46,991 nt of DNA from Rubellimicrobium sp. (GCA_020852925.1 JADYZU010000065.1:1-46991), one strand, 5' to 3'; shown: positions 24,917 to 34,530, counted from the stretch's first letter. Notes: generated by a model not told the origin, from the letters alone. Translations and numbers: made by a program.

Positions 24917-26299
24917 ATGGCCGACGGGGACGAGATCGACGCTGACGGGGACGAGGTGTTCGGCCTGCCTGCGGCCACGCTGGCCGAGGTGCGCGCGGCG
25001 CTTGACGACGGCGACGGGCCGCGCCTTGCCGGGCTGACCGATCCGCTGCATCCGGCCGACCTTGCCGATCTGGTGGAGCATCTGTCGCCGCGCGAACGGC
25101 GCGATCTGGTGGCGCAGGTTCCCGGTCTCATCGACGGGGACGTGCTCTCGGAACTGACCGAGGGCCTGCGCGACGAGGTGGTGGCGCTGCTGGCGCCCGG
25201 CGAACTGGCGCAGGCGGTGCAGGAACTCGATTCGGACGACGTGGTCGATCTGGTCGAGACGCTGGACGAAGAGGCGCAGGAATCGGTGCTGGCGGCGCTG
25301 GCCGCGCCCGAACGCGCGCAGGTCGAAAAGGCGCTGGCCTATCCCGAGGGCTCTGCCGGCCGCCTCATGCAGGTCGAGGTGGTGCGCGCCCCCGAACACT
25401 GGACCGTGGCCGATGCCACCATCCACCTGCGCCAGTCGGCGGCGCTGCCGGACCAGTTCTATCATGTGGTCCTGGTCGATCCCCGGATGAAGCCGGTGGG
25501 CTATTGCACGCTCGGGCGGATCCTGTCCTCGCCGGGGGCGACGCGGCTGCGCGACATCACCGAGGACAGCTTTCGCCCCTTCCACGTCGAGGACGACGAG
25601 GAAGAGGTCGCGCGCGCCTTCAACCGCTATCACCTGATCTCGGCGCCGGTGGTGGATGGCAACGACCGGCTGGTGGGGGTCATCACCATCGACGATGCGG
25701 TGCGCATTCTCGAGGAGGAGCACGAGGAGGACATGCTGAGTCTGGGCGGGGTCGCCGGGGAATCGGGGATCTCGGCGCGCACCGGGGAAATCCTGCGCGG
25801 GCGCGCGCCCTGGCTTGGGGTGAATCTGGTGTCGGCGGTGCTGGCCTCGATGGTGATCGGGCTGTTCGAGGGCGCGCTCCAGCAGATCGTGGCGCTGGCC
25901 GTGCTCATGCCGATCGTGGCCTCGATGGGGGGGGCGGCGGGGACGCAGGGCCTGACCGTCGCGGTGCGGGCGCTGGCGACGCGCGACCTGACCGTGGGCA
26001 ATGCCCGCCGGGTGATCATGCGCGAACTGGTGGTGGGGCTGCTCAACGGGCTGGTCTTTGCGGTGGTGATCGGCCTCGTGTCGTGGTGGCGGTTCGACAA
26101 TGCCATGCTGGGCTTGGTGATCGGGCTGGCGATGGTGCTGAACCTCGTGGCCGCGGCCGGGGCGGGGGTGCTGATCCCGATCGCGCTTGACCGGCTGCGG
26201 GTGGATCCGGCCATCGCCTCGGGGCCGTTCGTCACCACGGTGACGGATATCGTGGGCTTTTTCGCCTTTCTCGGCCTTGCCGCGGTGATCCTGCTGTGA
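24917..26299 (+). CDS. mgtE: Magnesium transporter MgtE
   Basis: This 460-residue protein has the three parts of MgtE: an acidic N-terminal superhelical domain (about residues 20-140, LTDPLHPADLADLVEHLSPRER), paired CBS domains (about 145-265, with VVLVDPRMKPVGYCTL and VVDGNDRLVGVITIDD) that sense magnesium, and five membrane helices from about 285 with the pore run IVASMGGAAGTQGLTVAVRAL. Cytoplasmic Mg2+ keeps the channel shut in the family. ATG at 24917 is chosen; in-frame GTG codons at 24905 and 24911 are alternatives without a clear ribosome site. The stop overlaps the next gene's GTG. Confidence 0.95.
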   Translation: MADGDEIDADGDEVFGLPAATLAEVRAALDDGDGPRLAGLTDPLHPADLADLVEHLSPRERRDLVAQVPGLIDGDVLSELTEGLRDEVVALLAPGELAQAVQELDSDDVVDLVETLDEEAQESVLAALAAPERAQVEKALAYPEGSAGRLMQVEVVRAPEHWTVADATIHLRQSAALPDQFYHVVLVDPRMKPVGYCTLGRILSSPGATRLRDITEDSFRPFHVEDDEEEVARAFNRYHLISAPVVDGNDRLVGVITIDDAVRILEEEHEEDMLSLGGVAGESGISARTGEILRGRAPWLGVNLVSAVLASMVIGLFEGALQQIVALAVLMPIVASMGGAAGTQGLTVAVRALATRDLTVGNARRVIMRELVVGLLNGLVFAVVIGLVSWWRFDNAMLGLVIGLAMVLNLVAAAGAGVLIPIALDRLRVDPAIASGPFVTTVTDIVGFFAFLGLAAVILL

Positions 26300-26895
26300 A
26301 CGTGGACGCGGCCAAGGCCGAAGCCCGGCGCGCGGCCTTTGCCCGGCGCAAGGCGGCCCATGAGGCGGGCCACCCCGCGCCCGCCGCGCATCTGGAAGCG
26401 GTCCTTGCGGATTACCGGGGCCGGCCCCTGGCCGGCTACATGCCGATGCGCACCGAGATCGACCCGCTGCCCGCCATGGCCGCCCATGACGCGGCGGGCG
26501 CGGTGGTGGGTGTGCCGGTGATCATGGCGCCGGCCACGCCGCTGCGCTTTGCCCGCTGGTGGCCGGGCATGGCGATGGTGGCGGGCGATTTCGGCGCGCT
26601 GGTCCCGGCCCGGCCCGAATGGATCGAGCCCGAGGTGCTGGTCGTGCCGCTGGTCGCCTTTGACCGGCGGGGCGGGCGGCTGGGCTATGGCGGGGGGTTC
26701 TATGACCGCACGCTGGCCGGGCTGCGTGCGCGCGGGCCGGTGGTGGCGATCGGATTCGCCTGGGCCGCGCAGGAGGGGGCGGACCTGCCGCTCGAGGCGG
26801 TGGACGAACCGCTTGACCTGATCGTGACCGAATCGGGCGTGATCCGGCCCGATCCCGCGCCCCGCGCCCCGGGCCGCACCCGGGAGCGCCCCTGA
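26296..26895 (+). CDS. 5-formyltetrahydrofolate cyclo-ligase
   Basis: This 199-residue enzyme converts 5-formyl-THF to 5,10-methenyl-THF with ATP, recycling a dead-end folate. It has the N-terminal RR(A)AFARRKA basic patch, GYMPMRTEIDPLP, EVLVVPLVAFDRRGGRLGYG and GGGFYDRTL, the family signature that binds the phosphate. The C-terminus TESGVIRPD is the usual end. It starts at GTG overlapping the mgtE stop (GTGA at 26296-26299), so translation is coupled. No 6S RNA, which is next to this gene in some bacteria, is seen downstream. Confidence 0.92.
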   Translation: MNVDAAKAEARRAAFARRKAAHEAGHPAPAAHLEAVLADYRGRPLAGYMPMRTEIDPLPAMAAHDAAGAVVGVPVIMAPATPLRFARWWPGMAMVAGDFGALVPARPEWIEPEVLVVPLVAFDRRGGRLGYGGGFYDRTLAGLRARGPVVAIGFAWAAQEGADLPLEAVDEPLDLIVTESGVIRPDPAPRAPGRTRERP

Positions 26896-26896
26896 G

Positions 26897-26989
26897 ACCG
26901 CCGCGCCACGCCCGCCCGCCAAAGCCCGCTGCCCGCAGGCCCCGCAGGCGATCACGCTTGCGTCACCGCCGCGCCACGCCTAAGCCCGC
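26897..26989. repeat. Direct repeat in the gap after the cyclo-ligase gene
   Basis: ACCGCCGCGCCACGCC occurs at 26897-26912 and again at 26965-26980, 68 bases apart, each followed by AAGCCCGC (26922-26929 and 26982-26989, with spacings of nine and one). The 98-base gap lies before the YmdB-type gene, so the second copy is in its leader. This may be a remnant of a local duplication; no function is implied. Confidence 0.65.
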
Positions 26990-26993
26990 GGCC

Positions 26994-27806
26994 ATGAGAC
27001 TGCTTTTTCTGGGCGATGTGGTGGGCCGGTCGGGCCGGGCCGCGATTGCGGCGCGGCTGCCGGGGTTGCGGGCGGACTGGCGGCTCGATTTCGTGGTGGT
27101 GAACGGCGAGAACGCCTCGGCGGGCATGGGCCTCGGGGCGGAGCATGCGCGCGCGCTGCTGGCGGCCGGCGCGGATGCGATCACGCTGGGCGATCATGCC
27201 TTCGACCAGAAGGAGATGCTCTCGTTCATCGAGACCGAGCCGCGCATCCTGCGGCCGATGAATTACGCCAAAGGCGCCCCCGGCCGCGGCTGGCGGGTGT
27301 TCGAGGCCACGCAGGGCCGCAAGGTGCTGGTGGCGCAGGCGCTGGGGCAGGTGTTCATGAAGCGTCCTTTCGAGGATCCCTTTTCCGCCGTGGACGAGGT
27401 GCTGCGCGCCCATCCGCCCGGCGGCCTCGTGCAGGCCAGCCTGATCGAGATCCACGCCGAGGCCACGTCGGAAAAGGTGGCGATGGGCCATTTCTGCGAC
27501 GGCCGCGCCAGTCTGGTGGTGGGCACCCATACCCATGTGCCGACCGCCGATACCATGATCCTGCCGGGCGGCACCGCCTATCAGACCGACGCCGGCATGT
27601 GCGGGGTCTATGATTCGGTGATCGGCATGGACAAGGCCGAACCGCTGCGCCGCTTCCTGACCGGGATGGCGCGCGACCGGTTTACCCCCGCCACCGGCGA
27701 GGGCACGATTTCCGGCGTCTACCTTGAGACCGACGACCGCACCGGCCTTGCGCGCCGCGTGGTGCCGGTGCGTCAGGGCGCGATCCTCGCGCCGGCCGCG
27801 CCATGA
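26994..27806 (+). CDS. YmdB-type metallophosphoesterase (TIGR00282 family)
   Basis: This 270-residue protein is a calcineurin-like phosphoesterase of the YmdB family. The metal sites read MRLLFLGDVVGRSGR (Asp8), VVNGENASAGMG, TLGDHAFDQKEM and GTHTHVPTADTMIL. In Bacillus YmdB is a cyclic-nucleotide phosphodiesterase needed for biofilm versus motility choice; whether the alphaproteobacterial relative does the same is not known. The ATG at 26994 gives the family start. It is the gene after the cyclo-ligase, in the same direction, and often pairs with it in alphaproteobacteria. Confidence 0.92.
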   Translation: MRLLFLGDVVGRSGRAAIAARLPGLRADWRLDFVVVNGENASAGMGLGAEHARALLAAGADAITLGDHAFDQKEMLSFIETEPRILRPMNYAKGAPGRGWRVFEATQGRKVLVAQALGQVFMKRPFEDPFSAVDEVLRAHPPGGLVQASLIEIHAEATSEKVAMGHFCDGRASLVVGTHTHVPTADTMILPGGTAYQTDAGMCGVYDSVIGMDKAEPLRRFLTGMARDRFTPATGEGTISGVYLETDDRTGLARRVVPVRQGAILAPAAP

Positions 27807-27843
27807 TCGCCGGTCGGGCATCCGGTCGGGCACAGGGTTCGGC

Positions 27844-29640
27844 ATGGGGGGCTTGCGCCTGATGTCGCTCATCGCGCTTGCGCCCGAGTGGCAGCCCTGG
27901 GTTGCCATCGTGGTGATGATCCTGATGTTCCTCGCCTTCCTGCGCGAAGCCTACCCGGTCGAGGTGGTGGCGATCGGCGGGGCGGTGGTCTATCTGCTGC
28001 TGGGGCTGCTGCCGTCGGACCGGGTGCTGTCGGTGTTCGGCAATTCGGCGCCCTGGACCATCGCCGCCATGTTCATCCTCGTGGGCGGGCTGGTGCGCAC
28101 CGGCGGGCTGGACTGGATCAGCGCCATCGCCACGCGCCATGTGAACCGCCGCCCGCGCACCACGCTGGCGGTGCTGCTGACCGGGATCGTGGGGCTGTCG
28201 GCCTTCCTGAACAACACGCCCATCGTCGTGGTCATGCTGCCGGTGTTCGTGAACCTGGCCGCGCAGATGAACACCGCGCCCTCGCGCCTGCTGATCCCGC
28301 TGGCCTATGCCACGATCATGGGCGGCACCGTCACCCTCATCGGCACGTCGACCAATCTCGTGGTGGACGGGGTGGCGCGGCAATCGGGCCTGGCCGCCTT
28401 CACCATCTTCGAGATCACGCCCGTGGGCGTGATCGTGGCGACGGCGGGCCTGCTCTATCTGGGTCTGGTCGGCCCGCGCCTCCTGCCGCACCGCGACAGC
28501 ATGGCCACGCTGCTGTCGGACCGCTCCAAGGCCAAGTTCTTTACCGAGGCGGTGATCCCGCCCGAATCGAACCTGATCGGGCGCGAGGTGCTCTCGGTCC
28601 AGCTTTTCAAGCGCGAGGGGGTGCGCCTCATCGACGTGATCCGCGGCGACGCCTCGCTCCGGCGCAATCTCGAGGGGGTGCGCCTCGAGGTGGGCGACCG
28701 TGTGGTGCTGCGCACGCCGATGACGGAACTGCTCACGCTGCAACGCGACCGGTCGCTGCGGCGGGTCGATCAGGTCTCGCAGGTCGAGACGACGACGCTC
28801 GAGGTGCTGATCACCCCCGATTGCCGCATGGTCGGGCGGCGGCTGGGCGACATGCGCCTGCGCCGGCGCTATGGCGTCTATCCACTGGCGCTGCACCGGC
28901 GCGACCAGAACATCGGCCGCCAGCTTGACGATGTGGTGATCCGGGTGGGCGACACGCTGCTGCTCGAGGGGGCGCCCGAGGACATCCGCCGCCTGGCCGC
29001 CGACCAGAACCTTGTCGACGTGAGCCGCCCGCGCGAACGCGCCTTCCGCCGCAGCCATGCGCCGATCGTCATTGCCGTGCTGGCCTCGGTGATCGGCCTC
29101 TCGGCCTTCGAGGTCGCCCCGATCGAGATCCTCGCCTTCGTCGGGGTCGCCGTGGTGCTGCTGACGCGCTGCATCGACGCGGACGAGGCCTTCGGCTTCA
29201 TCGACGGGCGGCTCATGGCGATGCTGCTGGCGATGCTGTCGGTCGGGGTCGCGCTGGATCATTCGGGGGCGGTGACGCTGATCGTGGGGGGGCTGGGACC
29301 GCTCATGGAGGGCTGGCCGGTGTTCCTGAGCCTGCTGGCGATCTTTGCCATCACCTCGATCCTGACCGAACTGCTGTCCAACAACGCGGTCGCGGTCGTG
29401 GTCTCGCCCATCGCCATCGAACTGGCGATGCGCCTTGGCCTCGATCCGCGGCCGGTGCTGATTCTGGTGATGATGGGCGCCTCCTTCGGCTTTGCCACGC
29501 CGATCGGCTATCAGGTGAACACGATGATCTACGGGCCGGGCGGCTATCGCTTCACCGATTTCGTGAGGATCGGCCTGCCGCTGAACTTCTTCCTCGGGCT
29601 GGTGGCCTCGGCGGCGGTGATGCTGATCTATCCGATGTGA
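27844..29640 (+). CDS. SLC13/DASS-type anion transporter with two RCK_C domains
   Basis: This 598-residue membrane protein has the two-part layout of the SLC13 (divalent anion:Na+ symporter) family: membrane segments to about residue 215, a cytosolic insert of two RCK_C/TrkA-C domains (about 215-385, with REVLSVQLFKREGVRLIDVI and VEVLITPDCRMVGRRLGDM), and membrane segments from about 400. The family motifs are SAFLNNTPIVVVMLP and IGTSTNLVVDGV in the first half and LTELLSNNAVAVVVSP with SFGFATPIGYQVNTMI in the second. The substrate (sulfate, phosphate or dicarboxylate) is not predictable from sequence; members with RCK_C inserts are often sulfate transporters. The start is ATG at 27844 or 27862 (MSLIALAPEW). 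Confidence 0.9.
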   Translation: MGGLRLMSLIALAPEWQPWVAIVVMILMFLAFLREAYPVEVVAIGGAVVYLLLGLLPSDRVLSVFGNSAPWTIAAMFILVGGLVRTGGLDWISAIATRHVNRRPRTTLAVLLTGIVGLSAFLNNTPIVVVMLPVFVNLAAQMNTAPSRLLIPLAYATIMGGTVTLIGTSTNLVVDGVARQSGLAAFTIFEITPVGVIVATAGLLYLGLVGPRLLPHRDSMATLLSDRSKAKFFTEAVIPPESNLIGREVLSVQLFKREGVRLIDVIRGDASLRRNLEGVRLEVGDRVVLRTPMTELLTLQRDRSLRRVDQVSQVETTTLEVLITPDCRMVGRRLGDMRLRRRYGVYPLALHRRDQNIGRQLDDVVIRVGDTLLLEGAPEDIRRLAADQNLVDVSRPRERAFRRSHAPIVIAVLASVIGLSAFEVAPIEILAFVGVAVVLLTRCIDADEAFGFIDGRLMAMLLAMLSVGVALDHSGAVTLIVGGLGPLMEGWPVFLSLLAIFAITSILTELLSNNAVAVVVSPIAIELAMRLGLDPRPVLILVMMGASFGFATPIGYQVNTMIYGPGGYRFTDFVRIGLPLNFFLGLVASAAVMLIYPM

Positions 29641-29712
29641 TGTGATGGCGCATCTTGACGCGCGGGGCGGGCAGGGCATGCTGGCCTTCGTGCGAACCCC
29701 GGGGGACCGATC

Positions 29713-30093
29713 ATGCGCCTGCTGCCCGCGCTTCTGTGCCTGCCCTTTCTTGCGGCCTGCGCCGCGGGGATCGGAGGCGGGGCGCCGCCCGCCGAAGTGG
29801 CGCTTGACGGCAATGTGCTGACCCTGTCGGGCGCGGGCGGGCGCTGCACCGCCGCCGCGCCCGAGGGGACCGGGATCGGGGACAGTTTCTCGTTGCGGCT
29901 GCCGCCCTCCTGTCCCGGCGTGATCGAGATCGCGGTCTCGCGCCAGCGCGGGCCATCGGCGCATGTGGTGCAGATCATCCCCGATGTCATGGGCCCGCTG
30001 GCGCTGCGCGGGCAGGCGCCGGGCCTGACGCTGGTCGAGGTGACGGTGATGGTCGCGGGGGGCGCGCTGGGCGGCTATGCGGCCCGGCCCTGA
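29713..30093 (+). CDS. Small predicted lipoprotein
   Basis: This encodes 126 residues with the signal MRLLPALLCLPFLAAC and a lipidated Cys at 16. The rest is a small soluble domain (VALDGNVLTLSGAGGRC, LRLPPSCPGVIEIAVSR) with two cysteines that could pair. I do not recognise the family. The frame is well formed with typical third-position GC and precedes yebC by 78 bases in the same direction, so it is likely a real envelope protein. It might be a late gene of the transporter transcript, 72 bases upstream. Confidence 0.75.
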   Translation: MRLLPALLCLPFLAACAAGIGGGAPPAEVALDGNVLTLSGAGGRCTAAAPEGTGIGDSFSLRLPPSCPGVIEIAVSRQRGPSAHVVQIIPDVMGPLALRGQAPGLTLVEVTVMVAGGALGGYAARP

Positions 30094-30171
30094 GGGGGCA
30101 CCCTTGCCCCCGCGGCCCGGCAGGCGCTAAGAGGCGCGCACAACACCACAGGTCATCAACCGGGGGAACCC

Positions 30172-30930
30172 ATGGCCGGCCATTCCAAATGGGCCAATAT
30201 CCAGCATCGCAAGGGCAAGCAGGACGCCGCGCGCTCCAAGCTGTTCTCGAAGCTGTCGAAGGAAATCACGGTCGCCGCCAAGATGGGCGACCCCGACCCG
30301 GACAACAATGCAAGGTTGCGCCTGGCGGTGAAGGAGGCGCGCTCGAACTCCATGCCGCGCGACGTGATCGACCGCGCCATCAAGAAGTCGCTGGGCGGCG
30401 AGGGCGACAACTACGAGACGATCCGCTACGAGGGCTATGGCCCGAACGGCGTGGCCATCATCGCCGAGGCGCTGACCGACAACCGCAACCGCACCGCCTC
30501 GAACGTGCGGTCCTATTTCACCAAGGCCGGCGGCAACCTGGGCGAGACCGGATCGGTGTCCTTCATGTTCGAGCGCGTGGGCGAGATCCGCTTTGCCCTT
30601 GCGGCGGGCGATGCCGACAGCGTGATGATGGCCGCGATCGAGGCCGGGGCCGACGATGTCGAGACCGACGAGGAGGGCCATTGGGTCACCTGCGCCGATA
30701 CCGCGCTGGCCGAGGTGACGCAGGCCCTCGAATCCGCCCTGGGCGAGAGCGAGACCGCGAAACTGGTCTGGCGGCCCGCGACCATGGCGCCGGTCGATCT
30801 CGACACGCTCGAGAAGGTGATGCGCCTGGTCGACCTGCTCGAGGATGACGACGACGTGCAGACCGTGGTGACGAATCTCGAGGCCCCGGACGAGGTGATG
30901 GCCGCCTGGAACGCGGCGGGTCAGGGGTGA
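30172..30930 (+). CDS. YebC/PmpR-family regulator / translation factor
   Basis: This 252-residue protein begins [21 protein letters not shown], the strictly conserved start of the YebC family, with [29 protein letters not shown] and [14 protein letters not shown] following. Members have been described as transcription regulators and, for some, as ribosome factors that relieve stalling at proline runs; the sequence does not decide between them. GGGGGAACCC precedes the ATG. The C-terminal part ends in an acidic stretch ([14 protein letters not shown]). It overlaps the LysE-family gene by GTGA. Confidence 0.93.
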   Translation: MAGHSKWANIQHRKGKQDAARSKLFSKLSKEITVAAKMGDPDPDNNARLRLAVKEARSNSMPRDVIDRAIKKSLGGEGDNYETIRYEGYGPNGVAIIAEALTDNRNRTASNVRSYFTKAGGNLGETGSVSFMFERVGEIRFALAAGDADSVMMAAIEAGADDVETDEEGHWVTCADTALAEVTQALESALGESETAKLVWRPATMAPVDLDTLEKVMRLVDLLEDDDDVQTVVTNLEAPDEVMAAWNAAGQG

Positions 30931-31532
30931 TCGCGGCCTTTGCCACCGGCTTCGGGCTTGGCCTGTCGCTGATCGTCGTGATCGGGGCGCAGAATGCCTT
31001 TGTCCTGCGGCAGGGCCTGCTGCGGCGCTTCGTGCTGCCGGTGGTGCTGGTCTGTGCCGTGTCGGACGCGCTGCTGATCGCGGCCGGGGTCGGGGGATTC
31101 GGCCTGCTGGTGGACCGGCTGCCCTGGCTGGCCACGGTGCTGCGCTGGGGCGGGGTGGCGTTCCTTGTCGCCTATGGCGCGCGTTCGTTCCGCGCCGCCC
31201 GGGCGGGAAGCGGGGCCCTCGACGCGGGGCAGGGGAACGGGCAGGGCCTGATCCCCGTGCTGCTGACCTGCCTGGCGTTCACCTGGCTCAATCCGCATGT
31301 CTGGCTCGATACCGTGGTGCTGATCGGGTCGGTCGCGCGCGGCTGGCCGGGGCGCGAACTGGCCTTCGGGATCGGGGCGGCCAGCGCCTCGTTCGCGTTC
31401 TTCTTTGCGCTGGGCTATGGCGCGCGCCTGCTGGCGCCGCTGTTCGCGCGGCCGAATGCGTGGCGCGTGCTCGATGCGGGGATCGGCGTGGTCATGTGGG
31501 CGATTGCCGCGCAACTGGCGTTCAATGGCTGA
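30927..31532 (+). CDS. LysE/ArgO-family amino acid exporter
   Basis: This is a 201-residue inner membrane protein with about six hydrophobic segments. The N-terminal signature [20 protein letters not shown] is diagnostic of the LysE/ArgO branch, and the second half has [20 protein letters not shown]. Members export lysine, arginine or other basic amino acids when they build up. The GTG start overlaps the yebC stop (GTGA at 30927-30930), and its own stop lies eight bases into the next gene. The exact substrate is inferred from the branch only. Confidence 0.93.
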   Translation: MIAAFATGFGLGLSLIVVIGAQNAFVLRQGLLRRFVLPVVLVCAVSDALLIAAGVGGFGLLVDRLPWLATVLRWGGVAFLVAYGARSFRAARAGSGALDAGQGNGQGLIPVLLTCLAFTWLNPHVWLDTVVLIGSVARGWPGRELAFGIGAASASFAFFFALGYGARLLAPLFARPNAWRVLDAGIGVVMWAIAAQLAFNG

Positions 31533-32400
31533 GGGGCACCCGTTCCGGGCGATCCTGTGGCAGGTGGCCTCGGGCCTGCTGTTCGTGGGCATGACCGCGG
31601 TGGTGAAACACGCGGGCGCCGGGATGCCGCCGGTGCAATCGGCCTTCCTGCGCTTTGCCCTGGGCCTGCCGCTGATCCTGCCGCTGGTGCCGGCGATGCT
31701 CCGGGCGGGCCCTGGCCCGGCGCGCGGCGGGTTCCTGGCGCTGCGCGGCGTCCTGCACACGGCGGCGGTGGTGCTGTGGTTTCACGCGCTGGTCACCATC
31801 CCGCTGGCCGAAGTGACGGCGATGAATTACCTCAACCCGGTCTATGTGATCCTGGGCGCCATCCTCATCATGGGCGAAAGGGCCGATCCGCGCCGCATGC
31901 TCGCGGTGCTGGTTGCCGTGATCGGTGCGGCGGTGATCCTGCGGCCCGGCTTTCGCGAGATCTCCTCGGGCCATCTGGCGATGCTCGGCATGACCGCGTT
32001 CATGGCGGGCGGCTATCTTGTGGCCAAGCGCCTCACCGCATCGCTGCCGGCCTCGGTGGTGGTGGGCTGGCTCACGGTTGCGGTGTCGCTCCTGCTCGCG
32101 CCCCTGGCCTGGTGGGTCTGGGAGCCGGTGGGCCTGCGCGATCTGGCGTGGTTCTTTCTTTCGGCGGTCTTTGCCACCGCCGCGCATTATTCCATGACCC
32201 GCGCCTTTGCCGGCGCGCCCCTTGGCGTGACCCAGCCGGTGGCCTTCCTGCAACTGGTGTGGTCGGCGGTGCTGGGCGTCGTGGCCTTTGCCGAACCGGT
32301 GGATCCGCTGGTCATCCTGGGCGCGGTGATCATCCTTGCGGCGATCAGCTGGTCGAGCCTGCCGGACCTGCGCCGCGCCCGACCGGCGCCCCTGGCCTGA
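31525..32400 (+). CDS. DMT-superfamily (EamA) transporter
   Basis: This 291-residue protein has ten hydrophobic segments arranged as two EamA repeats. The first repeat has LLFVGMTAVVKHAGAGM and VTAMNYLNPVYVILGAILIMGE; the second has AHYSMTRAFAGAPLGVTQPVAFLQL and the closing FAEPVDPLVILGAVIIL. EamA proteins are mostly drug or metabolite exporters; the substrate is unknown. It overlaps the LysE-family gene by eight bases and ends seven bases before the convergent choV. The pair of exporters behind yebC is likely one transcript. Confidence 0.92.
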   Translation: MAEGHPFRAILWQVASGLLFVGMTAVVKHAGAGMPPVQSAFLRFALGLPLILPLVPAMLRAGPGPARGGFLALRGVLHTAAVVLWFHALVTIPLAEVTAMNYLNPVYVILGAILIMGERADPRRMLAVLVAVIGAAVILRPGFREISSGHLAMLGMTAFMAGGYLVAKRLTASLPASVVVGWLTVAVSLLLAPLAWWVWEPVGLRDLAWFFLSAVFATAAHYSMTRAFAGAPLGVTQPVAFLQLVWSAVLGVVAFAEPVDPLVILGAVIILAAISWSSLPDLRRARPAPLA

Positions 32401-32407
32401 GACCGGA

Positions 32408-33475
32408 TCAGCCCGCGGGCGGGCCGCCGGTGCCGCGCGGATCGACCAGCCGCGACAGCACCGAATCGCGCGTCACCTCGCCCAGCACCTGCCCGCCCTC
32501 GACCACCGCGATGGGCCAGCCCGAGGCATGCAGCCGCGCCATCACCTCGCGCACGCCGGTTTCGGGCGAGACCGGCTCGCCCTCGGCGGCGCCGGTGACG
32601 GGGCCCATGGCATCGCGCGCGGTCAGCACGCCCAGCGGGTTCATGTGGGCCACGAACTCGGCGACGTAACCGTTTGCGGGGGCGGTGAAGATTTCCCGGG
32701 GGGTGCCGCATTGCACGATGCGCCCGCCCTCCATGATCGCGATGCGATTGCCAAGCTTGAACGCCTCGTCAAGGTCGTGGCTGACAAAGATGATGGTGCG
32801 CCCGCGCCGCGCCTGCATGGCCAGTAGCTCATCCTGAAGCCGGTCGCGGATCAGCGGATCGAGCGCGGAAAAGGGCTCGTCCATCAGCAGGACCGGCGCA
32901 TCGGTGGCAAAGGCCCGCGCAAGGCCCACGCGCTGCTGCATGCCGCCCGACAACTCGCCCACCAGCGCATCGGCGCGTTCGGACAGGTTCACGAGGCGCA
33001 ACTCTTCCTCGACGCGGGCGTTGCGTTCGGCCCGCGACTGGCCCCGCAGTTCCAGCCCAAGCCCCACATTGTCGCGCACCGTGCGCCAGGGCAGCAGGCC
33101 GAATTGCTGGAACACCATGGCGACCGTGGTCTGGCGGATCTGGCGCAGCATGGCCGGGCCGGCGCGGGTCACGGACTGCATCCTGTCACCCGAGCGCACC
33201 CGCACCTCGCCCCGGCACACCGGATTGAGCGCGTTCACCGCCCGCAGGAGCGTGGACTTCCCCGAACCGGACAGGCCCATGAGAACAAGGATCTCGCCCT
33301 CGGCCACGCTCAGCGAACAGTCGTGCACGCCAAGGATCTGGCCGGTGGCCTTCTGGATCTCGGCCCGGGTCATGCCCTTGTCCATGAGCGCCAGCGCCTT
33401 GTCGGGGGCGTCGCCAAAGACGATGTTCACGGCGTCGAATTCGACGGCGGCGCGGGGTGACGGCGGGGCGGTCAT
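32408..33475 (-). CDS. choV: Choline ABC transporter ATP-binding protein
   Basis: This 355-residue ATPase powers choline uptake by the ChoXWV system. It has Walker A (GLSGSGKST at residues 67-75), the signature LSGGMQQRVGLARA, Walker B LLMDEPFSALDPLIR and a switch His in VSHDLDEA. The 25-60 region (KALALMDKGMTRAEIQKATG) is the extension seen in the glycine betaine/choline branch, and residues after about 290 hold a CBS-like tail that may sense ionic strength. The ATG at 33475 overlaps the choW stop (ATGA), as expected for a coupled operon. Its stop is seven bases from the convergent EamA gene. Confidence 0.95.
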   Translation of the reverse strand: MTAPPSPRAAVEFDAVNIVFGDAPDKALALMDKGMTRAEIQKATGQILGVHDCSLSVAEGEILVLMGLSGSGKSTLLRAVNALNPVCRGEVRVRSGDRMQSVTRAGPAMLRQIRQTTVAMVFQQFGLLPWRTVRDNVGLGLELRGQSRAERNARVEEELRLVNLSERADALVGELSGGMQQRVGLARAFATDAPVLLMDEPFSALDPLIRDRLQDELLAMQARRGRTIIFVSHDLDEAFKLGNRIAIMEGGRIVQCGTPREIFTAPANGYVAEFVAHMNPLGVLTARDAMGPVTGAAEGEPVSPETGVREVMARLHASGWPIAVVEGGQVLGEVTRDSVLSRLVDPRGTGGPPAG

Positions 33476-34506
33476 CTGCGGGTCACCTTCAGCGTGCGGT
33501 CCAGAAGGATGGCTAGGACGACGATGATGAAGCCCGATTCGAACCCCAGCGCCGTGTTCACCGTGTTGAGCGCGCGCACCACCGGCACGCCCAGGCCGTT
33601 CGCCCCGACCAGGCCCGCGATCACCACCATCGACAGCGACAGCATGATGGTCTGGGTGAGCCCGGCCATGATCTGCGGATAGGCCGAGGGCAGTTCGACC
33701 TTCCACAGCGTCTGCCGCCCGGTGGCGCCGAAGGCCTGCGACGCCTCGATGAGCGCGCCGGGGGTCGAGGTGATGCCCAGATGCGTCATGCGGATCGGCG
33801 CCGGCATGACAAAGACCACCGTGGCGATCAGGCCCGGCACCATGCCAAGGCCGAACAGGCCGATCACCGGGATCAGGTAGACGAAGGTCGGCAGCGTCTG
33901 CATCAGGTCGAGGACCGGCGCGATCGCCTGATAAAGGCGCGGCCGGTGCGCCGCGGCGATGCCGATCGGCACCCCGATGCCCATGCAGACCACGCAGGCG
34001 GTCAGCACCAGCGTGAGCGTCTGCGCCGTCGCCGCCCAATAGCCCTGATCGAGGATGAAGAGGAACCCCGCCAGTACCAGAAGCGCGGTCTTCCACGACC
34101 GCTGCATCGCCCAGGCGAAGGCGACAAGGACCGCGACCACGATCAGCGCATGGGTCTGTTCCGACCAGTACCACGCCTCGAACCGCCGCCCCGAGAGCCA
34201 GTTCGTTCCCGGCGGCCGCAGCAGCACGGCCAGGATCAGGTCGATCACCGACTGAAGCGTGTTCGACAGCCCGTCAAAGAACCCCTGCGCGCCCTGCTGG
34301 AGATAGGTGAACCCGTCGGCGGCGGTGCGGCCGACCGGCAAGCTCTCTCCGGTGCGGCCGAGAAGGCGTTCGGGCAGCCAGCCTGCGAACCAGACGATCG
34401 CATGGAACAGCCAGACCGCCAGGTCGATCACCGCCTGCACACACCAGCCGATGCCGTAGAGAAGAGCCGCAAGAAAGTTGCGCAGCGCGTCGAAAAGGGT
34501 GCTCAT
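33472..34506 (-). CDS. choW: Choline ABC transporter permease
   Basis: This 344-residue permease has about eight hydrophobic segments, including an N-terminal extension (about residues 1-60) that resembles the amphipathic start of ProW/ChoW proteins. The ABC-permease coupling loop reads EASQAFGATGRQTLWKVELP near residues 255-275, and the run LDLMQTLPTFVYLIPVIGLFG is typical of the proline/betaine/choline branch. It is read after choX, across a 97-base gap with two hairpins, and overlaps choV by ATGA. Confidence 0.95.
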   Translation of the reverse strand: MSTLFDALRNFLAALLYGIGWCVQAVIDLAVWLFHAIVWFAGWLPERLLGRTGESLPVGRTAADGFTYLQQGAQGFFDGLSNTLQSVIDLILAVLLRPPGTNWLSGRRFEAWYWSEQTHALIVVAVLVAFAWAMQRSWKTALLVLAGFLFILDQGYWAATAQTLTLVLTACVVCMGIGVPIGIAAAHRPRLYQAIAPVLDLMQTLPTFVYLIPVIGLFGLGMVPGLIATVVFVMPAPIRMTHLGITSTPGALIEASQAFGATGRQTLWKVELPSAYPQIMAGLTQTIMLSLSMVVIAGLVGANGLGVPVVRALNTVNTALGFESGFIIVVLAILLDRTLKVTRR

Positions 34507-34530
34507 CCACCGGGCCCCGTTGCATGGATG

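Noticed and set aside
26896-26993. 6S RNA next to the formyl-THF cyclo-ligase gene
   Set aside because: The gap is only 98 bases and is a C-rich direct repeat, too short for 6S RNA.
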